Of a stretch of 64,000 bases of DNA, positions 44,953 to 53,927 are shown one piece after another (the stretch's first letter is position 1; each line of letters starts with the position of its first letter). Source of the stretch: Acidobacteriota bacterium (GTDB lineage Bacteria; Acidobacteriota; Terriglobia; Terriglobales; Acidobacteriaceae); the NCBI GenBank assembly GCA_021780075.1, contig JAJXZL010000028.1, positions 1 through 64,000 on the forward strand. Reading direction: 5' to 3'. Position numbers and translations under genes: made by a program. The notes beneath the pieces are model-generated. The model had not been told where the DNA came from. It made no database searches and saw only the letters and a list, made by a program, of their open reading frames with translations.

Positions 44953-45027
44953 TGGTGGCCAGGGACGGGATTGAACCGCCGACGCCGGCCTTTTCAGGGC
45001 CGCGCTCTACCACTGAGCTACCTGGCC
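44953..45027 (-). tRNA. tRNA-Phe (GAA), CCA encoded
   Basis: Reading the minus strand from 45027, the cloverleaf is complete: acceptor GGCCAGG/CCTGGCC, D-arm AGCTCAGTGGTAGAGC, anticodon arm CGGCC-CTGAAAA-GGCCG with anticodon GAA, variable GCGTC, and T-arm GGCGG-TTCAATC-CCGTC. The discriminator A and CCA follow in the DNA. Its 3' end is the likely attachment site of the adjacent integrase. Confidence 0.95.
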
Positions 45028-45310
45028 TCAGTGCAGACTTTTGAGTTGCAATTTCCTGCGCGGAGTCCGGCGCTGCCGGAGAAAATGGGCGGGTCCACGA
45101 ACAGTGCGCTGCAACAACTAGGTCAGTATACCAACTCCCTTTCTTTAAGCCAAACCCACTCCGGCCGGGGTGATGTTGTTTCGAAATAATCATGCTCGAC
45201 GCGCTTGCTGCCTGGAGCTTTCGCGTTCTGGTGCCGCCATGATGCACCAGCCAGCAGTGTTCGATTCCGGATTTTAGTCCTTGAAAAGGGACCTTCCTGC
45301 TCTACACTGG

Positions 45311-46879
45311 ATGGCAATCATGCGTATTCCCGCCCTTTGCCTGGCCTGCCTCGTCCTTGTTTCTGTTGCTGCTGTTCACGCCCTGCCCCCTGCACCGAGC
45401 CCGGCCGCAGAGGCTCGCGCCGCCCGCGCTTACGCAACTGCCGCGCATGACGGACCGCTGGCGCTGCGCGCATATCTTGTCCGCTTTCCCAAAGGCGCTG
45501 ATTTGCACGTGCACCTGGGCGGAGCCGTGTATGCCGAGACGTTTATCAAGGACGCGGGCGAGGATGGCCTGTGCGTGGATCCGCGGACGCTGAGTTTGGT
45601 CAAGCCGCCCTGTGCTGCGCCCTTGGAGCCGGCCAGCGAACTCTCCGGCGCGCTGACGCCGGCCGAGCAGGATCTTTATGAACAGCTCGTCGATGCTTTT
45701 TCCATGCGCAGCTTTGTGCCGGGTTCCGGCTTTAGCGGGCACGACCAGTTTTTCTCGACCTTTGCCCGGTTTGGCGCCATCGACAAGAGCCATACGGGTG
45801 AATGGGTGGACGAGGTGGCCAGCCGTGCCGCCGCGCAGAATCAGCAATATCTGGAGCTGATGGAGACGCCGCCTTTCAGCCATGCAGCGAAGATTGCGCA
45901 TGAGATTGGCTGGAACCCGAACTTTGCCCAGATGCGGGAAGCGCTGCTGGCGAAGGGATTGCGCGACGAGGTTGCGGCCGACCGCGACGATGTGCGCACG
46001 GCGGAGGCAGCCCGGCTGAAGCTGGAGCAATGCGGCACCGCGCAGGCTGCGCCGGCATGCCAGGTTGAGGTGCGCTACATCTACCAGGTGCTGCGCGGCT
46101 TTGCGCCGGAGCAGGTGTTTGCACAGACGCTGCTGGGGTTTGAGACGATTCAGGCGGCGACGGACGGGCACGATGACACCTATGTGGGCATCAACTTTGT
46201 GATGCCGGAGGACGGCTTTGTTTCCATGCGCGACTACACGCTGCAGATGAAGATGCTGGACTATCTGCACACGGTGTATCCGCGGGTTCACATCACGCTG
46301 CACGCTGGCGAACTGGCTCCGGGGCTGGTGCCGCCGGAGGGTTTGCGCTTCCACATCAGGCAGGCTGTCGAATTGGGCCATGCGGAGCGAATCGGCCATG
46401 GCGTGGACGTGATGTATGAAGACGACGCGCAGGCGCTGCTGAAGGAATTGGCGCGGAAGCACGTGATGGTTGAGATCAACCTCAGCTCCAATGATGGAAT
46501 TCTGGGCGTGCAGGGCGACGAGCATCCGTTCCCGCTGTACCGGGCCGCGCATGTTCCGGTGGCGCTTTCGACCGATGATGAGGGCGTGAGCCGCATCGAT
46601 TTGACGAGCGAGTACGTGCGCGCCGCGCTGGACTACAACCTGAGCTATAGCGACCTGAAACAGATGGCGCGCACGGGGATGGAGCACAACTTTCTGCCGG
46701 GCGAGAGCCTGTGGGCCGCGCCGGATGTGTTTGGCGCGATGGCTGCGGCATGCAAGGGGCAGACACCCGGCGCGGAGAAGCCCGCGGCCTCGTGCAAGAC
46801 GTTTCTGGACCACAGCCAGAAGGCGGCTGCGCAGTGGGAGCTGGAGAGACGCTTGAAAGAGTTCGAAGCGCACGAATGA
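45311..46879 (+). CDS. Secreted adenosine deaminase-family protein
   Basis: About 522 residues, longer than cytosolic adenosine deaminase because of an N-terminal signal peptide (~4-24) and ADGF-like extensions. Zinc and catalytic residues are in place: DLHVHLGG (HxH), TLHAGE, GHAERIGHG and STDDEGVS. It should convert adenosine to inosine outside the cytoplasm for purine salvage. ATG 45311 or 45320 are both possible; neither has a strong ribosome-binding site. The gene marks the start of core chromosome right of the tRNA. It ends 58 bp before a convergent PepSY-like gene. Confidence 0.9.
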   Translation: MAIMRIPALCLACLVLVSVAAVHALPPAPSPAAEARAARAYATAAHDGPLALRAYLVRFPKGADLHVHLGGAVYAETFIKDAGEDGLCVDPRTLSLVKPPCAAPLEPASELSGALTPAEQDLYEQLVDAFSMRSFVPGSGFSGHDQFFSTFARFGAIDKSHTGEWVDEVASRAAAQNQQYLELMETPPFSHAAKIAHEIGWNPNFAQMREALLAKGLRDEVAADRDDVRTAEAARLKLEQCGTAQAAPACQVEVRYIYQVLRGFAPEQVFAQTLLGFETIQAATDGHDDTYVGINFVMPEDGFVSMRDYTLQMKMLDYLHTVYPRVHITLHAGELAPGLVPPEGLRFHIRQAVELGHAERIGHGVDVMYEDDAQALLKELARKHVMVEINLSSNDGILGVQGDEHPFPLYRAAHVPVALSTDDEGVSRIDLTSEYVRAALDYNLSYSDLKQMARTGMEHNFLPGESLWAAPDVFGAMAAACKGQTPGAEKPAASCKTFLDHSQKAAAQWELERRLKEFEAHE

Positions 46880-46937
46880 GTGCGGCTGCGCGCACACTCA
46901 CTGCATGCGCTTCGTATCTTCCGGCAAGCCCGCGGGC

Positions 46938-47405
46938 TTATTCTTCGTGTTGCAGGGTTTCTCCGGCGGGGCCGACCTGGACCTCAGAGTGCTTGCCTGC
47001 GTTGAGTACCTGGGCCTCATAGGCAACGAGGACGCCATGCTTGACGAGCGACTCGACCTTGGTGATGGTTCCTTTGCCTGCCTTGCGGTGCAGGGAAGCC
47101 TGTACCTTTGCGGGCAGGTCGGCCAGCGTGACCTGCTCTTCAATTTCGAGCAACTGTCCGCCGGGAGCGATCGTTACATCTTTTGAATGGCCTCCGGTGG
47201 TCATCTGCACCTCGTATTCAAGCTGCCCGTTTTCCCTGTCCTGGCTGTAACCGAGGACGGTGGCGCCGACGCTTTGCTGCTCGGCTGTCTTTGCCACGGC
47301 GGCAGGCAACTGACTTTTCGTTATCTTTTTCTCTGCGGCAATGGACGGAACCGCCAAGGCGGCGGTGACGATGAGAACGGAGATGCCTGCTTGAACTCGA
47401 AACAT
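46938..47405 (-). CDS. Periplasmic PepSY-like protein
   Basis: 155 residues, with signal peptide (~1-24) and then two copies of a ~60-residue PepSY-like alpha/beta unit (ITKSQLPAAVAKTA ... YEVQMTTGG, and VTLADLPAKVQASL ... YEAQVLNAGK). Such domains are found in periplasmic proteins that may inhibit or chaperone other proteins; the exact role is unknown. It is a single gene facing the adenosine deaminase. Confidence 0.75.
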   Translation of the reverse strand: MFRVQAGISVLIVTAALAVPSIAAEKKITKSQLPAAVAKTAEQQSVGATVLGYSQDRENGQLEYEVQMTTGGHSKDVTIAPGGQLLEIEEQVTLADLPAKVQASLHRKAGKGTITKVESLVKHGVLVAYEAQVLNAGKHSEVQVGPAGETLQHEE

Positions 47406-47548
47406 AGGGGACTCGCTTTCTGCAGCCTTTCAGCATGCAAGGAGAGGGTATGCGCGGTCGGCTTAAGTGGACGTTAAGTGGATGCCCGGGTGGGCTCAGG
47501 CTGCGCGGGAGCAGCGACGCGCACACATGCCGGAATAGACTGGGTGGC

Positions 47549-48010
47549 ATGGACAATGAGCGCATCCGCGCGTTTTGCCTGGCGTTGCCGCACGTGAAGG
47601 AGACGGTGAACTGGGGGCACCACCTTGTGTATTGGGTGGGTGATCGCGACATTGGCGGGAAGATGTTTGCCATGACCGATCTGGACGGGACGGGCGCCGG
47701 CGTGCTGTGGTTTCACTGCGGGGCGGAGCGTTTTCATGAGCTTCTGGAGACGGAGGGTCTTATCCCCGCGCCGTATCTGGCCAAGGCGTATTGGGTGACG
47801 GTGGAGCGATGGGACGTGCTGCGCGCAAGGGAGTTCGAGGACGAGCTGCGGCGGGCGCATGCGCTGGTGTATGACAAGCTGCCCAGACGGACGAAGGCTG
47901 TGCTGGCCATGCCGGAGAAGGAACGCGCGAAGGTGATTCGGGAGCGGAAGAAGGTGCTGGCGGCACGGGCGCAATCCGCTGCACGCGGCGGCAAAGCGAA
48001 GCGGGGTTGA
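47549..48010 (+). CDS. MmcQ/YjbR-like protein
   Basis: 153 residues matching the MmcQ/YjbR fold (CLALPHVKETVNWGHHLVYW, GKMFAMTDLDGT, LAKAYWVTVERWDVLRAREF, EDELRRAHALVYDKLPRR), with an extra basic C-terminal tail (KVIRERKKVLAARAQSA). The family is annotated as DNA-binding or unknown. ATG 47549 was selected because homologous sequence begins there. No partner gene is apparent. Confidence 0.82.
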   Translation: MDNERIRAFCLALPHVKETVNWGHHLVYWVGDRDIGGKMFAMTDLDGTGAGVLWFHCGAERFHELLETEGLIPAPYLAKAYWVTVERWDVLRAREFEDELRRAHALVYDKLPRRTKAVLAMPEKERAKVIRERKKVLAARAQSAARGGKAKRG

Positions 48011-48112
48011 GGCGGGAACCGGCCGGGCAAAACGAGCGTATCCTCATCTGTGTTTGGATTCGTGTTGGGGCGCGTGGTTTGCGGCCCTGACGGTAAGTGA
48101 GGCGCTGACATC

Positions 48113-48304
48113 ATGGTGAAGTTCCTCTTGTGGTGCATCTTGTTTGTGCTGTGCTGGCCGCTGGCGCTGGCGGCGCTGGTGGCCTATCCGTTTGTGTGGC
48201 TGCTGCTGCTGCCGTTTCGCATGGTTGGCATTGCGGTGGGCGGCGCACTGGCACTGGTGGGCGCGATCATTTTTTTGCCGGCGCGGGTGCTGCGGAGCAT
48301 CTGA
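48113..48304 (+). CDS. Small two-helix membrane protein
   Basis: 63 residues, nearly all hydrophobic, with two membrane helices (~5-33 and ~36-56) and a short basic end. The ATG at 48113 is preceded by GAGG about nine bases away. The family is unknown. It stands alone between the YjbR-like gene and the dehydrogenase gene. Confidence 0.65.
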   Translation: MVKFLLWCILFVLCWPLALAALVAYPFVWLLLLPFRMVGIAVGGALALVGAIIFLPARVLRSI

Positions 48305-48440
48305 GGATTGCGGCTGCGCGTGCGTCAGAGGCGAGACATGAGGCCGCGCTCTGCCAAGGTTTTTCAACCTGCCTTCACGAGCCGTACAATCCTTGGGAAT
48401 CAGAGACGGGGAATGCGATTCCATTTGGCAGGCGAGGTGA

Positions 48441-49529
48441 ATGGTGAGGAAGAAAGTTGTTGTTCTGGGAGCGGGGCGGGTTGGGAAGGCGATTGCCGCA
48501 GATTTGTCTGAAGATTTCGAGGTTACGTCGGCGGATATCAACCGCGATGCGCTGGCATTGCTGTCTTCGCGCTATCGGGTGAACACGCGAATTACCGATC
48601 TAGGCAATTTAGAAGCTGTGGGCGATGCGATTCGCGATGCGGACCTGGTGGTTTGCGCGGTGCCGGGGCATATGGGCTTCAACACGCTGAAGACCATCAT
48701 CGAGAGCGGAAAAGATGTTGTCGATATTTCATTCTTTGCAGAGGACGCGTTTGACCTGGATGAACTTGCGCAGCGCAACAATATAACCGCGGCTGTTGAC
48801 TGCGGGGTTGCTCCCGGGATTCCTGACTTTCTGGCCGGCTACTTTGCGGCGCAGATGCAGATCAAAGATTTCGAGTTCATGGTTGGGGGGCTGCATTTTG
48901 GGCGCACAGGGCCTGCGCAATATTTGCCGACATTCTCTCCCTCGGATGTGTGGGAGGAATATACGCGGCCAGCGCGCTACGTTCGGGACGGAAAGCTGAT
49001 TACGATGCCTGCGTTGTCTGAGCCGGAACTGGTGGAGTTCGAGATCGGCGGGCACAGGCTGGTTCTTGAGGCCTTCAATACGGACGGGTTGCGGTCGCTG
49101 ATTCGAACGATGGATGGGCGCATTCCGAACATGAAAGAGAAGACGCTTCGCTATCCCGGCCACATTGCGTACATCAGGGAGCTGCAGGAAACGGGCAAGC
49201 CGTGGACGCCGGACACATGGAAGCCGGGCGATGACGAAGATGAGTTCACGATCATGCGCATCCATATTCATGGATTCGAGAGCGGACTGGAAAAGAAGTT
49301 TTCTTACACGCTATTTGCGGGCTACGACAAGGAAGCGGGCATCAGCTCGATGGCGAGGAGCACGGGTTTCAGCTGCGCGGGCGTGGCGCGCTGCGTGCTG
49401 GATGGCACGTACAAGCACGCAGGGATTTCGCCGCCGTCTGCCATTGGCGCCGCGCCGGGATGCCTGGAGCGCATCTTCGCGCACTTGCGGGAGCGGAAGA
49501 TTGTTCTCGAACGGCACGATGAGGTTTAG
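48441..49529 (+). CDS. Saccharopine dehydrogenase-like oxidoreductase
   Basis: 362 residues. The Rossmann dinucleotide-binding motif VVVLGAGRVGKAIA (6-19) is followed by the saccharopine-dehydrogenase/reductase fold (VDCGVAPGIPDFLAGYFA, RYPGHIAYIRELQETGK). Candidates are lysine 6-dehydrogenase-like or saccharopine dehydrogenase/reductase activity in lysine metabolism; the substrate cannot be fixed from sequence. GAGG precedes the ATG. It stands alone and is followed by a hairpin and T-run. Confidence 0.82.
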   Translation: MVRKKVVVLGAGRVGKAIAADLSEDFEVTSADINRDALALLSSRYRVNTRITDLGNLEAVGDAIRDADLVVCAVPGHMGFNTLKTIIESGKDVVDISFFAEDAFDLDELAQRNNITAAVDCGVAPGIPDFLAGYFAAQMQIKDFEFMVGGLHFGRTGPAQYLPTFSPSDVWEEYTRPARYVRDGKLITMPALSEPELVEFEIGGHRLVLEAFNTDGLRSLIRTMDGRIPNMKEKTLRYPGHIAYIRELQETGKPWTPDTWKPGDDEDEFTIMRIHIHGFESGLEKKFSYTLFAGYDKEAGISSMARSTGFSCAGVARCVLDGTYKHAGISPPSAIGAAPGCLERIFAHLRERKIVLERHDEV

Positions 49530-49530
49530 A

Positions 49531-49569
49531 CTTCCCGCTGGCGGCTTTTTTCGGGGGCTGAAGCCCCGG
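49531..49569 (+). terminator. Likely terminator region with REP-like palindrome; gap 49530-49940
   Basis: Just past the dehydrogenase stop, CCGC-TG-GCGG is followed by six T (49545-49551). After that comes a compact palindrome GGGGCT-GA-AGCCCC (49554-49567) of the repeated extragenic type. The remainder of the 411-bp gap contains a G-rich tract (listed separately) and no gene. Confidence 0.55.
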
Positions 49570-49652
49570 CTCCCTCTGGAATCCCGAATTTACCTCGGCA
49601 GTAGAAATTCTCTGCAAGCCCTCTGTGGGAAACCGCAAATACATTTCAAAAC

Positions 49653-49675
49653 GGGGGGTGGGGGGGGTAGGGGGG
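49653..49675 (+). other. G-quadruplex-forming tract
   Basis: Six G, T, eight G, TA, six G: enough guanines in close runs to form a G-quadruplex with very short loops. It lies in the gap between two convergent genes, so an effect on transcription ends or replication is more likely than promoter control. Confidence 0.7.
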
Positions 49676-49940
49676 TACCCGGCCGTTCCGTGGGCACTTG
49701 CTTCGCGCGGCCGGGATAGAGAGCCGCGCGGAGGTTGGCCTGATTTAAGTATGCACAACTGGAAGAAATAATCTGCAAACGGCGCCGGGACGGATGTTGC
49801 GTGCACAAAGCCTGGCTTTCAGACGAGCGGCGGGCGCGCTCGGGAGAACGATCGCTTCAGGGCCACACCATTGTTCGCGAGCCGGTACACGCGTAGTGCG
49901 TATTGGTTGATTCTGTACCGGAGAGTCCGCAAGCAAGAAC

Positions 49941-51134
49941 TCAGGGTAGCTTGAATGCCTTGACTGCAATGGCGTTCGGAGCTCGTCCCGCTGGGAGCAA
50001 GGTGAACAGAGATCGCGAAGATGTGCGCACCACGGCCACGTCGTCTGAGCGCGCATCCACCACAAACAGCAGATGACCGGCGGCAGAGAATGCCAGCGCC
50101 GAGGGGCCGTCGCCGACGTGAATGGAGCCCTCGCGCTTGCCGTCGTCAATGGCGTAGACCGTCACCTCCTGCGAATGCAGATTGCCCACATAGAGGAGTG
50201 AGTTGTCGGCGGAAACGATTCCGCGCACGGGGTTGTTGCCCATCATGTAGGCGCCGCCCACGTCATCGGTGCCGGTGACCACCTCGGAGATGGAGTCCGA
50301 GAGAGAGTTCAAGGCGAACAGCTCGCCGCCGTCGGGCTTGAGGGCCAGTTGCACCGGCGCGCGGCCGACGTCCAGCAGGGCCTCAATGTGGGCGGGCTGG
50401 GCCGGGTGCGCATCGGGCCGGGCAAGGGCAATGGCCATGACCTGGCGGCCACCGGAGCATGCGGCAAAGGTCTTGGATGAATCGGGCAGAATCACGACGT
50501 CGCTGGCGCCGGGGCAGCCTTCAAAAACCGCACTCACCTGGCGCGTTGCCGGATCAATCAAGGAGACTGAATTGCCAGCGCGGTTTGCGACCACGAGGGT
50601 TTTGCCGTCGGGGGAGACGCGCAGCGCCACCGGCTTCTCGCCCGCTCCGATGACCGCGATTTCGCGGCGGGCTTTCAGGTCGAGGACGGAGATGCTGTTC
50701 GATCCGGAATTGGCCACATAGGCCAAGTCTCCGACAGGGGCAAGGGCGAGCGCCACCGGTTGCCTGCGCACCGTAATGGCGGCATCCACGGAATTGTCTT
50801 GCGCATTGATTACCGAGACCGAGCCCAGCCCGGCAGGCGCGCCGGAGTTGACCACGTACACTTCATTACGTGTAGCACTGGCGACCACGTCGACGGGGTT
50901 CTGGCCCACAGGCAGTTCGCGGTCCAGGCGCACGTTTACCACGTCGTATACCGAAACCGTACCGCTGCCTCCGTTGGTCACATAGGCGTATTCGCGATAG
51001 TTGGGCGGGTACTGGGGGAAGTCGTGGGGGCGGCAGCCCGCGAGGGGCAACGCGAGCATGCAGAGGGCGGAAAGGAGGCCCCAGCAGCCGCCTTTCCAGC
51101 CCGCCAATCCGTGCCTAGCTGATTTTGCCGTCAT
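49941..51134 (-). CDS. YVTN-type beta-propeller lipoprotein
   Basis: About 397 residues. A signal peptide ends in the lipobox LAGC, so it should be lipid-anchored. About seven blades of YVTN/YncE-like beta-propeller follow, each with motifs such as [38 protein letters not shown] and [14 protein letters not shown]. It probably binds ligands or proteins in the periplasm. ATG 51134 overlaps the aroF stop by 20 bases; ATG 51161 is also possible. It is the last gene of the ccm-aroF run. Confidence 0.82.
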   Translation of the reverse strand: MTAKSARHGLAGWKGGCWGLLSALCMLALPLAGCRPHDFPQYPPNYREYAYVTNGGSGTVSVYDVVNVRLDRELPVGQNPVDVVASATRNEVYVVNSGAPAGLGSVSVINAQDNSVDAAITVRRQPVALALAPVGDLAYVANSGSNSISVLDLKARREIAVIGAGEKPVALRVSPDGKTLVVANRAGNSVSLIDPATRQVSAVFEGCPGASDVVILPDSSKTFAACSGGRQVMAIALARPDAHPAQPAHIEALLDVGRAPVQLALKPDGGELFALNSLSDSISEVVTGTDDVGGAYMMGNNPVRGIVSADNSLLYVGNLHSQEVTVYAIDDGKREGSIHVGDGPSALAFSAAGHLLFVVDARSDDVAVVRTSSRSLFTLLPAGRAPNAIAVKAFKLP

Positions 51135-52191
51135 GCGTATCCGCAACAGCTGTTTCAACATGGATGCCGCGGGGCAGAGTGCGATGCACGACTGGGGCGA
51201 TCTTCTCGATCTCGTCCATCATCTCGGAAAACTGACTGGGGTAAATTGACTGGGGACCGTCGGAAAGCGCCTTTTCCGGCTGGTGATGCACCTCGACCAG
51301 CACGCCGTCTGCTCCGACTGCGATGGCCGCGCGGGCCATGGGCAGCACCTTGTCGCGCTTGCCGGTGCCGTGGCTGGGATCGACCAGGATGGGCAGATGG
51401 CTGAGCCGCTGCACAGCCGGCACGATGCTGAGGTCGAGCGTGTTGCGGGTGTGGTCAACAAAGGTGCGCACGCCGCGCTCGCAGAGGATGACCTCGTAGT
51501 TGCCCTCGCTCATGATGTATTCGGCGGCCATCAGGAACTCGTCGAGCGTGGCGCTCATGCCGCGCTTGAGCAGTACTGGCTTGCGCAGGCGGCCGGCGTG
51601 CTTGAGCAGCGAGAAGTTCTGCATGTTGCGCGCGCCAATCTGGATGACATCGGCCCACTCGGCTACCAGTTCGAGGGTTTCGTTGTCGATGGCCTCGGTG
51701 ATGATGCGCATGCCGAAGCGCTTGCGGATTTCAGCCATGATGCGCAGCGCCTCAATGCCGAGCCCCTGGAAGGCGTAGGGCGAGGTGCGGGGCTTGTATG
51801 CGCCGCCGCGAAAGAACTGCGCACCCGCGGCAGACACCTGCTCGGCGATGGCGAAGGCCTGTTCGCGGCTCTCGATGGAGCATGGTCCGGCGACAATGGC
51901 CAGGTCGCGCCCGCCGATGGTGGCGTCTGTGCCGGGAAAGCGGATGATGGTGTCTTCCTCTTTTACGTCGCGGCTGGCCAGCTTGTAGGGCTTTGAGACA
52001 CGGATGACTTCCGCGACTCCGGAGAGCGCCTCAAGGTTGCCGCGCTCCACCTCACCCTGATTGCCGGTGATGCCAATGGCGGTGCGTTGGGCTCCTGGAA
52101 GCGGATGAGCACGGAACCCCAATTGCTCGATATGGTCGCAGACCGCCTGAATTTCCTCTGGCGTGGCCTGCGCCTTCATCACGACTAACAT
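51115..52191 (-). CDS. aroF: 3-deoxy-7-phosphoheptulonate synthase (type I beta, regulatory N-domain)
   Basis: 358 residues. It condenses phosphoenolpyruvate with erythrose 4-phosphate, the first step of aromatic amino acid synthesis. The N-terminal ferredoxin-like regulatory domain (~1-72, [20 protein letters not shown]) is typical of feedback-inhibited Thermotoga-like enzymes. The barrel shows [37 protein letters not shown] and [12 protein letters not shown] 52191 has GAGAGG upstream. It follows ccmD on the same strand, so it may be co-transcribed with the cytochrome c genes. Confidence 0.93.
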   Translation of the reverse strand: MLVVMKAQATPEEIQAVCDHIEQLGFRAHPLPGAQRTAIGITGNQGEVERGNLEALSGVAEVIRVSKPYKLASRDVKEEDTIIRFPGTDATIGGRDLAIVAGPCSIESREQAFAIAEQVSAAGAQFFRGGAYKPRTSPYAFQGLGIEALRIMAEIRKRFGMRIITEAIDNETLELVAEWADVIQIGARNMQNFSLLKHAGRLRKPVLLKRGMSATLDEFLMAAEYIMSEGNYEVILCERGVRTFVDHTRNTLDLSIVPAVQRLSHLPILVDPSHGTGKRDKVLPMARAAIAVGADGVLVEVHHQPEKALSDGPQSIYPSQFSEMMDEIEKIAPVVHRTLPRGIHVETAVADTHDGKIS

Positions 52192-52280
52192 TCTTGCCTC
52201 TCAGACCTTAAGTTTAGAGCATTTCGGGTGATCTGAGCTTCTTGTTTTCAGGTGGTGCACCCGGTCCAGCCCGCAAGGTC

Positions 52281-52430
52281 CTAGCGGGCGTTGTGTCCCC
52301 TGCGTTCCGCGTTGCGCTTTTCCGTGCGCCACTTGATGCCCAGCCAGGCGAGGTAGCTCAACTGGATCACCCAGGTGACGGTGTAGGCGGCAACAACAAA
52401 TTCATGGTCGAGAACGGCTGCTTGATCCAT
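52281..52430 (-). CDS. ccmD: CcmD-like haem exporter protein
   Basis: 49 residues, with one membrane helix (FVVAAYTVTWVIQLSYLAWL) and then a basic cytoplasmic tail (KWRTEKRNAERRG), the CcmD layout. CcmD releases haem-loaded CcmE from the CcmABC complex. It is small but well supported: GAGGAG lies just before the ATG and the gene starts 36 bp after the ccmC stop on the same strand. Confidence 0.8.
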   Translation of the reverse strand: MDQAAVLDHEFVVAAYTVTWVIQLSYLAWLGIKWRTEKRNAERRGHNAR

Positions 52431-52465
52431 ATTTCTCCTCGTCTCGGATTCGGTTCTGCGTGCGG

Positions 52466-53170
52466 TCAGGCGCCTTCAAGGGCCGTTCTAGCTTCTTCGG
52501 CGGCGTACTGCTGGTGCTTGCGCTCGACGTTATAGCGCAGGATGAGGATGAAGAGCCCCCATGCAAACCACGCCAGCATGTTCCACATGAACGGGATGAG
52601 CATGGACTTGTCCATGCCCGAGCCTTGCGCACCGCCGAACACGGGGGCGGGATGCTGCGTGCGCCACCAGCGATTGGACATGTAAACGATGGGTACATCG
52701 AGTGCGCCAAAGATGCCGAGGACGGCGGCCAGAGTCTGCACCTGCGGGCCAGCGGCAAAGCGGCGCAGCAACAGGTAGCTGACATAGATGAGCCAAAGAA
52801 CGAGGGTGGTGGTCAGGCGCGCATCCCATGTCCACCAGATGCCCCATGCGCGGCGGCCCCACAGGGGCCCAGTGATGAGCACAACGGTGCAGAAGACGAC
52901 GCCGACTTCAGCTCCGGCGAGCGCCCATGCGTCTGCAATCTGCGCCCACTGCGGGTGGCTGCGGCGAAAGGATAGATAGCCGATGGATCCGAGGAGGCTG
53001 ATGCCAAAAAACAGAAACGCGACGGACGCCGATGGCACATGGTAGAAGATGATGCGGAAGATTTCGCCCTGCATGGCGTCAGTGGGCGCAACGTAGATGG
53101 CCTGGTAGAAGCCCCAGATCATGAGCGAGACGGTGACGGCGGCGTAGAGGCCGATTGCAAGTTTCTTCAT
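52466..53170 (-). CDS. ccmC: Haem handling protein CcmC
   Basis: 234 residues with six membrane helices. The tryptophan-rich WWD motif (WGIWWTWDARLT, ~109-120) binds haem between periplasmic loops, and His residues in YHVP and later loops serve as axial ligands. It presents haem to CcmE in cytochrome c maturation system I. It lies between the HigBA module and ccmD. Length and motifs are normal. Confidence 0.95.
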   Translation of the reverse strand: MKKLAIGLYAAVTVSLMIWGFYQAIYVAPTDAMQGEIFRIIFYHVPSASVAFLFFGISLLGSIGYLSFRRSHPQWAQIADAWALAGAEVGVVFCTVVLITGPLWGRRAWGIWWTWDARLTTTLVLWLIYVSYLLLRRFAAGPQVQTLAAVLGIFGALDVPIVYMSNRWWRTQHPAPVFGGAQGSGMDKSMLIPFMWNMLAWFAWGLFILILRYNVERKHQQYAAEEARTALEGA

Positions 53171-53287
53171 TCGGGAATCCTGAACGAACTCTATCAGTTT
53201 ACGATGCGCGCGGCGGCGGGGTCTCCATCGGCGGGTGGATAAGTTCGCCCGTTCCAGCCTGGAGTCTTGCCGGGCGGCACGGCAGCT

Positions 53288-53587
53288 TCAGGCAGCCTTC
53301 TGTCTCGGCTTGACCTTATTCCATGACTTGCTCCGCGAGGCGACCCATAGGTCGTGGCCGCTTTGCAGGCCGATCCAGAACTGGGCGGAGTTGCCGAAGT
53401 AGCGGGCAAGGCGCAACGCGGTGTCTGCCGTGATGCCGCGCTTGCCGCGCACCAGGTCATTCACCCGCGGAGCGGAGATGTGCAACTCCTTGGCCAGCCG
53501 GTATGCAGTCAAGCCCAGCGGCTCCATGAACTCAGTGAGGAGAATTTCGCCGGGATGGATCGAGAAGGCAAAGGGGATGTTGTCCAT
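53288..53587 (-). CDS. higA: HigA-type antitoxin
   Basis: 99 residues with an XRE/Cro helix-turn-helix of the HigA subfamily (HPGEILLTEFMEPLGLTAYR, RVNDLVRGKRGITADTALRL, YFGNSAQFWIGLQSGHDLW). It should bind and neutralise HigB and repress the pair. The start is 8 bp after the higB stop with AGGAGG upstream, the standard toxin-first order. It sits between ccmB and ccmC. Confidence 0.92.
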   Translation of the reverse strand: MDNIPFAFSIHPGEILLTEFMEPLGLTAYRLAKELHISAPRVNDLVRGKRGITADTALRLARYFGNSAQFWIGLQSGHDLWVASRSKSWNKVKPRQKAA

Positions 53588-53595
53588 GAGTCCTC

Positions 53596-53877
53596 CTAGT
53601 GATAGTCCACGATCTCAACATTGCTTGCGTTGCCGTCGCGCCAGACGAAGCATACGCGGTATTGATCGTTGATTCGAATGCTGTGCTGACCTTTGCGATC
53701 TCGAGTTAACGCCTCAAGGCGATTGCCGCCTGGAACTGCGAGGTCGGACAGGCTGGTGGCCCAGTGCAGGATAGTGAGCTTTTTCAATGCCGTAACCCGG
53801 ATACTGGCTGGAAAGCGGCGGCTCCTGCCCGTCTCCCAAAGCAACTGCGTGTCCGCGTCTCTGAAGCTCTTGATCAC
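53596..53877 (-). CDS. higB: HigB-type toxin (RelE-like ribonuclease)
   Basis: 93 residues of the RelE/HigB fold: MIKSFRDADTQLLWETGRSR, LHWATSLSDLAVPGGNRLEA, and the C-terminal active-site strand HSIRINDQYRVCFVW. It is probably a ribosome-dependent mRNA interferase. The GTG start lies 50 bp after the ccmB stop on the same strand. An inverted pair AACG-N5-CGTT (53904-53916) in that gap may be the operator. Confidence 0.92.
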   Translation of the reverse strand: MIKSFRDADTQLLWETGRSRRFPASIRVTALKKLTILHWATSLSDLAVPGGNRLEALTRDRKGQHSIRINDQYRVCFVWRDGNASNVEIVDYH

Positions 53878-53903
53878 TGGGAATAATAACGAAGTCCATT
53901 ATG

Positions 53904-53916
53904 AACGTCAATCGTT
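53904..53916. promoter_or_regulatory. Possible HigBA operator
   Basis: AACG-TCAAT-CGTT lies between the ccmB stop and the higB start, in a visibly AT-rich 50-bp gap. HigA proteins bind such short palindromes next to their own promoter. Confidence 0.4.
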
Positions 53917-53927
53917 AAGTGGATAAC

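Noticed and set aside
45302-46897. Long open frame antisense to the adenosine deaminase
   Set aside because: Complete shadow of a well-recognised gene; no motifs or ribosome-binding site.
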